Below are positions 35,224 through 44,127 of a DNA stretch of 64,000 nucleotides, piece after piece. Source of the stretch: Gammaproteobacteria bacterium (lineage in GTDB: Bacteria; Pseudomonadota; Gammaproteobacteria; Competibacterales; Competibacteraceae). The stretch lies in contig JACKMZ010000001.1 of NCBI GenBank assembly GCA_024235135.1, positions 653,501 through 717,500 on the forward strand, in the 5' to 3' direction. A program made the translations under genes and the position numbers. Every line of letters starts with the position of its first letter. Positions within the stretch are counted from its first letter, which is position 1. A model generated the notes under the pieces. That model saw only the letters and a program-made list of their open reading frames with translations, was not told the DNA's origin and did not search any database.

Positions 35224-35401
35224 GAATGCGGGAATGTGATTAATTATTCGTTTTCTAGTTTGCGCCGGGTGGTCGATCAAACCGTAACGGCGCGCGGTCC
35301 TGGCGGTCGCAATCTGAACGAAAACCTGAATATTCCTCGTCGGGGTGGTCGTCGGCAAATCGCTTGGGGCGATGGGTCGGGATGTTTTATAAGGGAAATC
35401 C

Positions 35402-36031
35402 ATGCCAATGGGGATTGACCGGGAAGGCGATAAAACGCGATCCTCAATGCGATTAGTCAATAGAAATGATCAGATGACCGGGGAATTTAACGACCCAACG
35501 GCGGAAGTCCCGCCCGATCTGTTCGAGCAGGACCGCCTCTGGATGCGGCAGGCATTGCGCTTGGCCGAGCAGGCCGCGGCCGTCGGCGAAGTGCCGGTGG
35601 GCGCCGTGCTGGTGCGCGATGGGGAAGTCATCGGTTCGGGTTTCAATCGTCCCATCGGGAATTGCGATCCGACCGCCCACGCCGAGATTCTTGCACTTCG
35701 CCAAGCCGCTGAACATGTCGGCAATTACCGAATTATCGACAGTACGCTTTACGTCACCCTGGAACCTTGCCCCATGTGCGCCGGCGCCATGGTTCACGCC
35801 CGCGTCGGTCGGGTGGTGTTTGGCGCCAGCGATCCCCGCGCGGGCGCCGCCGGCACGGTGTTCAATCTCTTGCAATCGGAAAGCCTCAACCACCGCGCGG
35901 CCGTGACCGGCGGCGTACTGGACGACGCTTGCGGTCAATTGCTGCGGGATTTTTTCCGCTCGAGACGGGAAGCGATTAAGAATGCCCCGGTCGATCCGAC
36001 CGACGAAGCGAACGGCCCGGCGGTTCAATGA
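35402..36031 (+). CDS. tadA: tRNA-specific adenosine deaminase
   Basis: 209 residues if started at 35402 (AGGGA five bases upstream); starts at 35408 or 35474 are possible and would fit better the usual 150-170 residues. TadA converts A34 to inosine in tRNA-Arg(ACG). The zinc deaminase motif is complete: HAE in PTAHAEILALRQAAEH, with the catalytic glutamate, and PCPMCAGAMVHARV with the two zinc cysteines. GASDPRAGAAGTVFNLL is the TadA-specific loop for tRNA. The last seven bases overlap the facing protease gene. Confidence 0.93.
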   Translation: MPMGIDREGDKTRSSMRLVNRNDQMTGEFNDPTAEVPPDLFEQDRLWMRQALRLAEQAAAVGEVPVGAVLVRDGEVIGSGFNRPIGNCDPTAHAEILALRQAAEHVGNYRIIDSTLYVTLEPCPMCAGAMVHARVGRVVFGASDPRAGAAGTVFNLLQSESLNHRAAVTGGVLDDACGQLLRDFFRSRREAIKNAPVDPTDEANGPAVQ

Positions 36032-36804
36032 GTCCAGCCAATCTCCAGGGTTGTCGCCGGACTGATGACGACTTGTGCAAGCGACCGGGGCATCACCGCT
36101 TCGGAGGGGGAAACGGGAATGCGGCCGGCCATCAGCGTAGCCCGATGTTGCGGGAAAAGCGGTTGCGCCTGGGGATCGGCATAGCCGATGGGATACAGCG
36201 GTTGATTGGTAGCCAGGTTGTATTTATCGGTTGCGCCGACGGTGTGGAGCAGTTCGTGCGCGATGACCACGTTGTTGGTGGAGACTTCATGGCGGCTGGC
36301 GAAAACGTTCACGACGCCGACCAACCCTTTCTGTAGACCGAACGAATGCTCCAGGGTGGGGTGGGTATCGGGATCGAAATAGCGGACGAACAGATCGATA
36401 TCGCTGGCTGGCGGATTCGGTCCCTTGTCAACCCGCCAAGCCCAGAGCCTCATGCTGAGGCTCCACAGCATGATCCGCAATACATTGCCATTGCGCGGGG
36501 GAGGTGGGGGGTTCTCGGCGATGGTTTGCCCAATCGTGAGGTGGAAGGGTTGGTGCAGAGGCAGCCCATAGTGTTCCGCTTGTTCGTCCATGAACGTGTC
36601 TATGGGTTCGAAGGTGGCGTCGCTCAGTTTGGCGATTTGTTCCGCGCTGCGCGGGCTGCCGTCGCCATTGATGGGATAAACCGCGACCCACAGCGTTTTG
36701 TTCCAACTGGTTGTGCGGGCGCTGGTCAACCAGGTCCCCACGGCGACGAGGAACAGGATATAAAGCAGTATCGCTATGCGAATCTTTTTCGCCAGTCCCG
36801 GCAT
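36025..36804 (-). CDS. membrane-anchored putative zinc metalloprotease (HELLH)
   Basis: 259 residues. One N-terminal transmembrane helix (about 8-28) with positive residues before it points to a periplasmic domain. That domain contains VVIAHELLHTVGATDKY, an HExxH zinc site with a following Gly-Ala-Thr-Asp, like gluzincin/metzincin-type proteases in which the third ligand lies downstream. Earlier parts (VYPINGDG, DLFVRYFDP) are unfamiliar. I cannot place it in a named peptidase family. Partner and substrate are unknown. It lies between tadA and the carboxypeptidase gene, 100 bases behind the latter on the same strand. Confidence 0.7.
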   Translation of the reverse strand: MPGLAKKIRIAILLYILFLVAVGTWLTSARTTSWNKTLWVAVYPINGDGSPRSAEQIAKLSDATFEPIDTFMDEQAEHYGLPLHQPFHLTIGQTIAENPPPPPRNGNVLRIMLWSLSMRLWAWRVDKGPNPPASDIDLFVRYFDPDTHPTLEHSFGLQKGLVGVVNVFASRHEVSTNNVVIAHELLHTVGATDKYNLATNQPLYPIGYADPQAQPLFPQHRATLMAGRIPVSPSEAVMPRSLAQVVISPATTLEIGWTH

Positions 36805-36904
36805 GGTTCAATCAATCCACTGTGGACTACCGAATACATCCTGGGAAAGTACCCACGGGCCGACCGCCGAACGGTGTCCGAGCAAGAAAGCGGTCCGAGC
36901 GTAT

Positions 36905-38296
36905 TCAGCTTGTCTGCGGGGCTGTCAGGCAGTCGATACGCTTGCGTTTCAAGGCGTCGCAGATGTTGCCCGCTTGCTCTTGACTGAAACCCTGGAACAG
37001 GGCTCGGTACAGAACGGCTCCACCGCGCAATAAGGGAATGATGGTGCTTTTGGCATTGAATAGCACATCCGGAGAGGACCGGGCGACAAAAATCAAATGC
37101 TCGCGCGCCGAGGCCAGTCGGCTGAATACTCCCACCTGGACTTGCCAGAATCCACTGGAGTCGGCGGTCAGCGGGTCGTTGGCGCTGGCCAGGTCCGGGG
37201 TGGGCTCGGGTCGTCCAATCAATTCGACCGCCGACGTCTTGCCACCCCAGCCAATTGCGGCGGTCGTGGTTCGCGAGGTCGTCTGATAAGCGGTTCTGTC
37301 CACCGCATAACGGGGATTGCCCGAGGTATCCAAAGGGGCGGTCGAACTGACGGAGGTGCGGGGTCGGAGCACGGTATAGCCACGGCTGCCCGAGGTGATC
37401 GACGACGAAACAGGTTGCGACTCGTCGCTGATTTCCGGCGCGGGTTGGTAAGCCGCGTTGGCCAGCATGTAGCGTCCGCCCGATCCGCCCAATTGCATGA
37501 ATCCGTAATCCAACAGGGCTGCCATGTGAGTATCCCGTTGCCTGGCGGTATTGCCACCGAAAACGACACCCACGATACGGCGGCCATTACGCTGTGCGGA
37601 AGCGACCAGGTTGTAGCCGGAGGCCCGGATATAGCCCGTTTTTATGCCATCGGCGCCCGCATAGGTTTCGAGTAGATGATTATGGTTGCGGTAGGTCTTG
37701 TTTCGAAAGTAGAACTGATCGGTGGAAAAATAACGGTAATAACGGGGGTGATCGCGGATCAAGGCCCTGGCCAGTGTCGCCATGTCCCAGGCCGTGGTGA
37801 CTTGACCCGGATCGGGTAGGCCGGATGCGTTGCGAAAATAGCTTTGACTCATGCCCAGGCTCCGTGCCCGGCTGGTCATCTGCTGCCCGAAACGGGATTC
37901 GGTCCCGGCGAGGTTTTCCGCGATCACCGTGGCGGCATCGTTGGCCGAGCGCGTCACCAAGCCAAAAATGGCCTGTTCGACGGTGATCGTCTGGCCAGCT
38001 TTGAGCCCCAGTTTGGAAGGCGGTTTGCGGGATGCATTGCTGGAAACCCGCAATGGCTGGTTGAGCCGGAGCGCGCCCCGCTGCAAGGCCTCGAACACCA
38101 TGTACAGTGTCATCATTTTGGTCAGCGAGGCGGGATAGCGGGGTTCGCGGGAGTAGCGATCGAGCAGCACCTGGCCCGTACTGGCGTCGATGATTAGTGC
38201 TGAATAGCGGTTGGCCCAGGCGGTCGAGGCCATGAGCAGGAAGAAGGTAGAGAAGGCCAAGCAGCGGACAAAGGGACTGGAGCCGAGGGTCGACAC
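36905..38296 (-). CDS. D-alanyl-D-alanine carboxypeptidase (S11) with SPOR domain
   Basis: 463 residues. Signal peptide 1-28. The penicillin-binding fold has all three motifs: Ser57-Lys60 (ASLTK), Ser117-Asn119 (SAN) and Lys219-Gly221 (KTG), so it is active in trimming the fifth D-alanine from peptidoglycan peptides. Residues about 290-380 are a Ser/Thr-rich linker and about 385-463 a SPOR domain (WQVQVGVFSRLASAREHL; LYRALFQGFSQEQAGNICDA) that binds denuded glycan at division sites. The C-terminal amphipathic anchor of DacA is replaced by SPOR, as in alphaproteobacterial and some gammaproteobacterial homologues. Confidence 0.9.
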   Translation of the reverse strand: MSTLGSSPFVRCLAFSTFFLLMASTAWANRYSALIIDASTGQVLLDRYSREPRYPASLTKMMTLYMVFEALQRGALRLNQPLRVSSNASRKPPSKLGLKAGQTITVEQAIFGLVTRSANDAATVIAENLAGTESRFGQQMTSRARSLGMSQSYFRNASGLPDPGQVTTAWDMATLARALIRDHPRYYRYFSTDQFYFRNKTYRNHNHLLETYAGADGIKTGYIRASGYNLVASAQRNGRRIVGVVFGGNTARQRDTHMAALLDYGFMQLGGSGGRYMLANAAYQPAPEISDESQPVSSSITSGSRGYTVLRPRTSVSSTAPLDTSGNPRYAVDRTAYQTTSRTTTAAIGWGGKTSAVELIGRPEPTPDLASANDPLTADSSGFWQVQVGVFSRLASAREHLIFVARSSPDVLFNAKSTIIPLLRGGAVLYRALFQGFSQEQAGNICDALKRKRIDCLTAPQTS

Positions 38297-38562
38297 TGTT
38301 GGGGTTCCTTTTATCTGTTATGGGGCTGGGCGGCGATCCACCGTCTTAGGCAGGCCGTGATTATTGTATTAAGTCTAACCCGTAGCGATCACGCTTCCCA
38401 ATAGCCAGCGCGAAATTCAATCGCATTGCAGTGGCTGATTTTCTCCAAACGGTTGTTGGACGAGGGCAACCGGAGTCGGCAGAGCGATGCATCATCGGCA
38501 AGCCTCCGGAACACAATTGCGCCGCTTGATGAGTTTCCTATCGCCTATACTTTAAGGCCATT

Positions 38563-39072
38563 ATGAATACGCAAACCTCTTTCGACAGTCAGGCGTTACG
38601 GCGCACTTTAGGCGCCTTTGCTACCGGCGTGGCGGTGGTCAGTACGGTGACGGGAGAGGGCCGCTTCGAGGGACTGACCGTCAATTCATTCAGCTCCGTT
38701 TCGCTGGACCCGCCCTTGATTCTCTGGTGCCTTTCGAACGAAGCACCGGAATTTTCCGCTTTTCAACAAGCCTCGCATTTCGCCGTGAATATCCTGACGG
38801 CCGAGCAGCGTCCTATCTCGGATCGGTTCGCTTCGGCAAGCCGCGACAAGTTCACCCATCTTCCCGTGCAGACAGGGTTGGGGGGGGTGCCGTTGTTGAT
38901 CGGGTGCTTGGCGATACTGGAATGCGCCAGGCAGACCATTCATGCCAGTGGCGATCACGTCATTCTCGTCGGCCGCGTGGAGCGACTGTGGCGCGAGACC
39001 GGCGAACCGCTGCTGTATTGGGGAGGCGGCTATCGGCAACTGGCCCCGGAACCGCCGGGGCAGTCACAATAA
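38563..39072 (+). CDS. flavin reductase-like domain protein
   Basis: 169 residues. RRTLGAFATGVAVVSTVT, TVNSFSSVSLDPPLILWCLS and FAVNILTAEQRPISDRFAS are the sequence of the Flavin_Reduct (DIM6/NTAB) family, which binds FMN or FAD in a split-barrel fold as a homodimer. Such proteins give reduced flavin to two-component monooxygenases, or act as FMN-dependent reductases. No monooxygenase lies near, so the partner is unknown. The gene is alone; it converges on the DsbD-like gene with seven bases between stops. Confidence 0.88.
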   Translation: MNTQTSFDSQALRRTLGAFATGVAVVSTVTGEGRFEGLTVNSFSSVSLDPPLILWCLSNEAPEFSAFQQASHFAVNILTAEQRPISDRFASASRDKFTHLPVQTGLGGVPLLIGCLAILECARQTIHASGDHVILVGRVERLWRETGEPLLYWGGGYRQLAPEPPGQSQ

Positions 39073-39079
39073 TCGTCTC

Positions 39080-41302
39080 TCAGTCTCCCGCTCGTCCGAG
39101 AACCGCCCCAGTCGGTGCGCCGTCGAGCTGCTCCAATACGATCGACTCGGTCAGCAATTGCGGTAATAACACGGGTTCGGATCGAATACCGGGTGGATAG
39201 TACACGTACAGGGGTACGCCGCTGCGTCCGAAGGTTTCCAGGGCCTTGGAAATCTCCTTATCTTGATTAGTCCAATCGCCTTTCAAGTAGGTTATACCCC
39301 GCTCTGAAAAGGCGCTGGCCAAACGTGGGGAACTCAGAGCGACGCGTTCGTTGACCAAGCAGGTGATGCACCAGGCGGCCGTAAAGTTGAGAAACACCGG
39401 TTGACCCGCGTCGCGTAAGGCGGTCAGACGTTCCGCCGAGAACGGTTCCCATGCCGGACCGTCTCCATGGGTCCGAATCGGGCTGGCTGCAAGGTTCTGA
39501 TCGGGATGACCGGCGGCCGGCAAGACGTTCAGAGAAACGGCTAACAGCAAGGCGGCGATAGCGCCCAGACGACCGACCGATCGCCAAGGATTGGCGCTTT
39601 GGCGCGTATTCTTATACAGCCAGGCGGCGAAGGCGATTAGAACCAGTCCCGTCAAGGCGGCCGCGATGCCTTGCGGGCCGGTCTGCAAGGTCAGAACCCA
39701 GAGTAGCCATACCGCCGTGCCGTACATCGGAAAGGCCAGAAATTCCTTGAAGCGTTCCATCCACGGTCCCGGTCTGGGCAGGAAATTGAACAGCGTTGGA
39801 AAGAAGCTCAACAGCAGATAGGGCATGGCCAAGCCCAAACCCAAACCTTGAAATATGCCCAGGGCTACCGGCCAAGGTTGAGTCAGCGCGAAACCCAAGG
39901 CGGTGCCCATGAACGGTGCGGAACAGGGCGTGGCGACCACGGTGGCCAATGCACCGGTAAAAAACGACCCGGCATAGCCTTTACGCGCCGCTAGACCGCC
40001 GCCGACGTTCATTAACGAGTCGCCGAGGGTGATCGCCCCGGAAAAGCTCAATCCCACGGCAAACATCAGATAGGCCAGCAAGGTCACGAACAACGGCGAT
40101 TGCAGTTGAAATCCCCAGCCGATCTGTGCGCCGCCATAGCGCAAAGCGATGAGCAAGCCGGCGATCACGGCGAAACTGCACGATACCCCCAGGGTGAACG
40201 CCAGTCCGTGGCGGCGGACCTCCCAAGGGGCCTTATGGGCTTTATCCACGAAATTCAACGCCTTCATGGAGAGAATCGGAAACACGCAGGGCATCAGGTT
40301 CAGAATCAGGCCCCCCAGAAAGGCGAACACGAATTGTTGTATCCAGGAGCGGCTGACGTTCTTCATGGCATTAACGCCTGAAACCGCTTCCGGATTCGGC
40401 GCGGGGTCGTTTGATCCGGCGCTGATCGTTGACTGCGGCGGCGCGTCTATCTCAAAGGCGATGGGAGGGGAGTCCGCTTGCTCGGCGCGCGCCACCACCA
40501 CGCCCCGGACATGCTCCAGAGGCCTATTGCGAGACGAGCCACGATCGATGGTGAGGTGCAACCCGTCCCGGTCGTTGCTCAGCGTTTGCGGGGCGGCATA
40601 TTCGATCACGCCTTCCTCAAAGGGAAAAAATTCGATATGGGCCGGCGATGGGAGGGTTGCCGAATCCGGTGGGGTAAGTTGCAAATCGAGCCGGTCGGCG
40701 GTGGTGGTGAAGGCCGCTTTCCAAGGGGTGGATTGTGGCAAGGCTTGCCGAGCCTTGGCGAAGACGTCTTTCCAGCGGGGATCAATTGACGGCGTCGCAT
40801 CCCGTACCGGCAAGGTCAATTCGAACTGGGCTTTTTCGGGAACGCAAATATCCGCGCAGACCAACCAACTGGCCTTGAGTCCGATGGTCTGACGATCGGC
40901 GGACAGGGTGTCCGGTGGGGTAATGCCGACCAACAGGGCTACCTGGTCGTGATAGCCATAATTGACCAGGGGCTCGTACGGTATCCGCTCGGGATAGGGC
41001 CAATACACCTCCGTGGCCGCGAACCCATCGGGCAAAGACCACTTCAGCGTCGTGGCGGCGCCGGTGTCGCCGGGATTGCGCCAGTAGGTATGCCAACCTT
41101 CGCGAATCTGCATCTGCAGTGCGACCCAGAACTCGTGGCCCGGCTGGATGGACTCGACTTCGCTGATCAACTGGACGGTCGTGTTTGCCGTGCTGGCTGA
41201 AGTGGCGGCGACGGACAGAGAAGGACATATCACGAAAATCGATAACACAAAGGCGGCTAGCAGACTGAAACCGCCGAATCCCTTACGGGGTCGTTGCACC
41301 AT
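39080..41302 (-). CDS. thiol:disulfide interchange protein, DsbD/ScsB type
   Basis: 740 residues. Signal peptide to about residue 33. The periplasmic N-terminal domain (about 40-310) has VCADICVPEKAQ, a C-x3-C pair like in DsbD-alpha/ScsB. The middle has eight hydrophobic helices with the two transfer cysteines in NLMPCVFPILSMK and ATPCSAPFMGTALG. The C-terminal thioredoxin domain (about 620-740) has the active site AWCITCLVNE. It carries electrons from cytoplasmic thioredoxin to periplasmic proteins. The long N-terminal domain and C-terminal GVPLYVYYPPG fit the ScsB branch. No scs or ccm partner is adjacent. Confidence 0.9.
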   Translation of the reverse strand: MVQRPRKGFGGFSLLAAFVLSIFVICPSLSVAATSASTANTTVQLISEVESIQPGHEFWVALQMQIREGWHTYWRNPGDTGAATTLKWSLPDGFAATEVYWPYPERIPYEPLVNYGYHDQVALLVGITPPDTLSADRQTIGLKASWLVCADICVPEKAQFELTLPVRDATPSIDPRWKDVFAKARQALPQSTPWKAAFTTTADRLDLQLTPPDSATLPSPAHIEFFPFEEGVIEYAAPQTLSNDRDGLHLTIDRGSSRNRPLEHVRGVVVARAEQADSPPIAFEIDAPPQSTISAGSNDPAPNPEAVSGVNAMKNVSRSWIQQFVFAFLGGLILNLMPCVFPILSMKALNFVDKAHKAPWEVRRHGLAFTLGVSCSFAVIAGLLIALRYGGAQIGWGFQLQSPLFVTLLAYLMFAVGLSFSGAITLGDSLMNVGGGLAARKGYAGSFFTGALATVVATPCSAPFMGTALGFALTQPWPVALGIFQGLGLGLAMPYLLLSFFPTLFNFLPRPGPWMERFKEFLAFPMYGTAVWLLWVLTLQTGPQGIAAALTGLVLIAFAAWLYKNTRQSANPWRSVGRLGAIAALLLAVSLNVLPAAGHPDQNLAASPIRTHGDGPAWEPFSAERLTALRDAGQPVFLNFTAAWCITCLVNERVALSSPRLASAFSERGITYLKGDWTNQDKEISKALETFGRSGVPLYVYYPPGIRSEPVLLPQLLTESIVLEQLDGAPTGAVLGRAGD

Positions 41303-41618
41303 AATTAAACCTATCTCGTGTCGAGCGGCGAGCGATTCAAGGGGGAAATGGCCAGAATGAATGATTGCCCATGTAGACCTTATACCAGAGCGATTGATTC
41401 AGCCGCTTGGGATATATGTTTACCGCTCGAATCGATACCGTTTGTACGATAAGGGGATGGAGGAACGAGTGGAATGGTATTTACGGTGACTGAAATGCGC
41501 ATTCGGGTTGCAAAACGAACAAGAACGTACGGGAAAGGGATACTTGTGGGCGTGGGGCGGCTAAGATTAACATCGGCTGGGAATTCACCCTTGCCCGGAT
41601 AAACAACAGGTGACCCTC
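41303..41618. other. 316-bp gap between dsbD-like and usp genes
   Basis: I see no gene, hairpin or convincing promoter pair. It must hold the divergent start regions of both neighbours. A TTGATT at about 41390 and AT-rich words (ATATATG) follow but the spacing (13 bases) is not that of a sigma-70 promoter. Confidence 0.4.
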
Positions 41619-42110
41619 ATGGATTATTCCATCCGCACGATTTTGTACGCAACCGATCTGGGTCCCCATGGTCCCATGATTTTCGGCCACGCCTACACGT
41701 TAGCCAAACAATTCGACGCCAAGATTCATGTCCTGCATGTCGTTGAGCCCCTCAGCGACTATGTCCATTCCTTGATTGAGATGTATGTGTCAACCGAAAT
41801 TCAGGACGACAGGCGCAAGGAAATTGAGCAAAGCGCGATAACGGAAATGCATCGGCGGGTCGATGCTTTCTGCAAGGATAAACTCCATGCCGATGCGCAT
41901 ACCGTGGTTTCGGATATGCGCGTGATCGAAGGATTGCCCGCTCAGGTTATTCTGGACGAAGCTGAAAGAGTAAAAGCCGATTTGATTGTGGTGGGTTCGC
42001 ACGGGCGCACTGCGCTGGGCGAGATGTTTATCGGCTCCGTGGCGCACAAGGTGACGGTCAAATCTACGGTGCCGGTCTTGTTGGTGCCGATCTCCAGAGA
42101 ATCAGCTTGA
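41619..42110 (+). CDS. universal stress protein, UspA family
   Basis: 163 residues from ATG at 41619, with AGGTGA five bases upstream; an upstream GTG overlaps that site and is rejected. The first strand is SIRTILYATDLGPHG, with Asp as the nucleotide-site residue. The ATP-binding signature GSHGRTALGEMFIGSVAHKV, then STVPVLLVPI, is complete, so it probably binds ATP. In Halomonas the UspA protein TeaD belongs to the TeaABC TRAP operon and regulates it; here usp converges on a TRAP operon 67 bases away, so a similar link is possible but not shown. Confidence 0.88.
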   Translation: MDYSIRTILYATDLGPHGPMIFGHAYTLAKQFDAKIHVLHVVEPLSDYVHSLIEMYVSTEIQDDRRKEIEQSAITEMHRRVDAFCKDKLHADAHTVVSDMRVIEGLPAQVILDEAERVKADLIVVGSHGRTALGEMFIGSVAHKVTVKSTVPVLLVPISRESA

Positions 42111-42132
42111 CGTTGTTCGTTTCCCGGTCTTG

Positions 42133-42169
42133 CGCGGTGGGTTATCGGTCCATGAATCGACCCACCGCG
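42133..42169. terminator. inverted repeat between convergent usp and dctM
   Basis: Perfect 10-bp arms cgcggtgggt / acccaccgcg with a 17-base loop, between two facing stop codons. No U-run on either side, so it is a weak or bidirectional terminator. Confidence 0.5.
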
Positions 42170-42177
42170 AAAGATGC

Positions 42178-43515
42178 TCAACCGAAAAAGACCGACGGCA
42201 GCCAGGTGATGAGGCCGGGAAACGCAATCAACAAGATCAAGCCAACGATTTGAATCGCCACGAAAGGCATAATGCCTTTGTAAATATCCATAATGGTGTA
42301 CTCGGGCGGCGCCACGCCTTTGAAGTAGAACAAGGCGTAGCCGAACGGTGGTGTCAAGAACGAGGTTTGCAGGTTGACGCAAATCAGCATGGCGAACCAC
42401 AAGGGATTGAAATTGAGATCCAGCGCGATGGGCGTAAAAATCGGCACGGTCACCAACAAGATCGCCGCCCAATCGATGAACATGCCGAGTACGAAAACCA
42501 CGGCCATCATGATGGCCAGGATGACGTATTCGTTGACGTCCATGCCCAGCAGGTAATCGGCTACCACATCGCCGCCTCCCATGGATAGAAACACCACGCT
42601 GAACAATTTGCCGCCCACGAACAACAGCAGGATCATCGCCGTGGTGCGTGCGGTGGAAAGCGAAGATTGCTTCACCACGTCCCAATTCAGCTTGCCGTTG
42701 AACAGAGCCAGCACGAGCGCGCCGACGGCGCCCAGAGCGGCTGCCTCGGTAGGAGTCGCGACGCCGGCCAGAATGGTTCCCATGACGATCAGAATCAGAC
42801 TGAATGGCGGCACGAAGCTCTTGAGGATCATCATCGCCTTCTGACCCGGCGTATAGGTATCTTCCGCCTCGGGAATGGGAGGACCGAGCCGGGGATTGAT
42901 CCAGCAACTGATGCCCACGTAGGCGAGATACAGTATGGACAGCACCAGACCGGGCAGAATCGCGCCCGCGAACAGATTGCCCACCGATGTTTCCTTCAAG
43001 CCGGTCAATCCGCCGTAGACCACCAGCATGATGCTGGGCGGAATGAGAATGCCCAGGGTGCCCGAAGCGCAGATCAGGCCGGAAGCCAGGCCGCGATGAT
43101 AATTGCGTTTCAGCAGCACGGGACCGGCCATCAAGCCCATGGCGACGACCGAGGCGCCAATGATGCCGGTGGTGGCGGCGAATACCGTGCTCACCACGAT
43201 GACGGCCAAACCCAATCCGCCTTTGACTTTGCCCAATGAAATATACAGGGCGTCGAATAATCCCTCGGATACCTTGGAACGGTCCAAGACTTGGGCCATG
43301 AAGATGAACAGCGGAATGGCCACCAGTGTGTAATTGAGAAAAATGCCCCAGTTATTATTGACGAACAAATCCAATAAAGGGGCGATCCTGAAGCCATTGT
43401 CGATCAAACCGAATAACGTGGCCACCGCCGCAAGGGTAATGGCCAGCGGATGGCCTAACGCAATGCAGACGATCAGGGTGACGAACATCAAAATTGTCAT
43501 CATTTCGGGGCTCAT
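42178..43515 (-). CDS. TRAP transporter large permease (DctM), operon 1
   Basis: 445 residues with about 12 to 13 hydrophobic helices. DctM signatures: LVAIPLFIFMAQVLDRSKVS, ATTGIIGASVVAMG, SGTLGILIPPSIMLVVYG, GVATPTEAAALGAVGALVLA and FIDWAAILLVTVPIFTPIA. It imports the ligand brought by DctP with sodium. LGILIPPS and the NLQTSFLTPPFG region are the sodium/substrate sites of the family. It is last in the operon dctP-dctQ-dctM on the minus strand, two bases behind dctQ. LTPPFGYALFY resembles the branch that serves oxo-acids and aromatic acids. Confidence 0.92.
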   Translation of the reverse strand: MSPEMMTILMFVTLIVCIALGHPLAITLAAVATLFGLIDNGFRIAPLLDLFVNNNWGIFLNYTLVAIPLFIFMAQVLDRSKVSEGLFDALYISLGKVKGGLGLAVIVVSTVFAATTGIIGASVVAMGLMAGPVLLKRNYHRGLASGLICASGTLGILIPPSIMLVVYGGLTGLKETSVGNLFAGAILPGLVLSILYLAYVGISCWINPRLGPPIPEAEDTYTPGQKAMMILKSFVPPFSLILIVMGTILAGVATPTEAAALGAVGALVLALFNGKLNWDVVKQSSLSTARTTAMILLLFVGGKLFSVVFLSMGGGDVVADYLLGMDVNEYVILAIMMAVVFVLGMFIDWAAILLVTVPIFTPIALDLNFNPLWFAMLICVNLQTSFLTPPFGYALFYFKGVAPPEYTIMDIYKGIMPFVAIQIVGLILLIAFPGLITWLPSVFFG

Positions 43516-43517
43516 GA

Positions 43518-44030
43518 CTATCTCTCCGTTATCGGGTCATTGCCCTGAAGTATGTGGAAATCCTGAATTAGCTTGGCAATGCCTTGTAAAAAGAGCAGTA
43601 CAAAGCCGATGGCCATAATGGTCTTGAGGGGATAGAGTGGGGGCGCCCACGATGTTGAATTGACTTCCCATTGCGACCAGGAAATGGCGGCATATTTCAC
43701 CGACCAAATGGCTAATAAGCCCGTGGTGGGAATGAATAAAAGGATGTTGGTGATAATTCGCATAACAGCCCGTGGTTTATCGGAAAGACGCATAACGAAT
43801 ACGTCAATGGCGACATGTCCATCGTGCTTGTGCGTATAACCAAATGCCAATACGAAATGGATTCCATAAAGAAAAGTGGTTGTTTCGAAAGCCCAGGTGG
43901 TTGGCGCATTAAATCCATAGCGCATGATTACTTCGAAAACCACCACCACGAGCAGGGGTATAATGAGAAACGCATTGAACGTACCCACATACTCGTTTAC
44001 GGTATCAATGGCCCGTGCTAGTTTGAGCAT
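43518..44030 (-). CDS. TRAP transporter small permease (DctQ), operon 1
   Basis: 170 residues from ATG at 44030, with GAGAG upstream. Four hydrophobic helices: about 18-38 (AFLIIPLLVVVVFEVIMRY), 50-68, 91-110 and 133-152. RYGFNAPTTWAFETTTFLYG is the conserved DctQ motif. It scaffolds the large subunit in the inner membrane. It lies between a hairpin behind dctP and dctM. Confidence 0.9.
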   Translation of the reverse strand: MLKLARAIDTVNEYVGTFNAFLIIPLLVVVVFEVIMRYGFNAPTTWAFETTTFLYGIHFVLAFGYTHKHDGHVAIDVFVMRLSDKPRAVMRIITNILLFIPTTGLLAIWSVKYAAISWSQWEVNSTSWAPPLYPLKTIMAIGFVLLFLQGIAKLIQDFHILQGNDPITER

Positions 44031-44063
44031 ACTCACTCTCTCTTTGCAGTTTTTGTCATACAA

Positions 44064-44098
44064 ATAAAAAATCGCGGAAGCCCTTTAAGGACTTCCGC
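44064..44098 (-). terminator. hairpin with U-run behind dctP (operon 1)
   Basis: On the transcript gcggaagtcc pairs with gggcttccgc (one mismatch) over a five-base loop and is followed by ATTTTTTATTTG. It lies between dctP and dctQ, so it should end a part of the transcripts after dctP. Confidence 0.75.
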
Positions 44099-44127
44099 TG
44101 ATCGAGAACGAGTGACTTACTTGTGCC

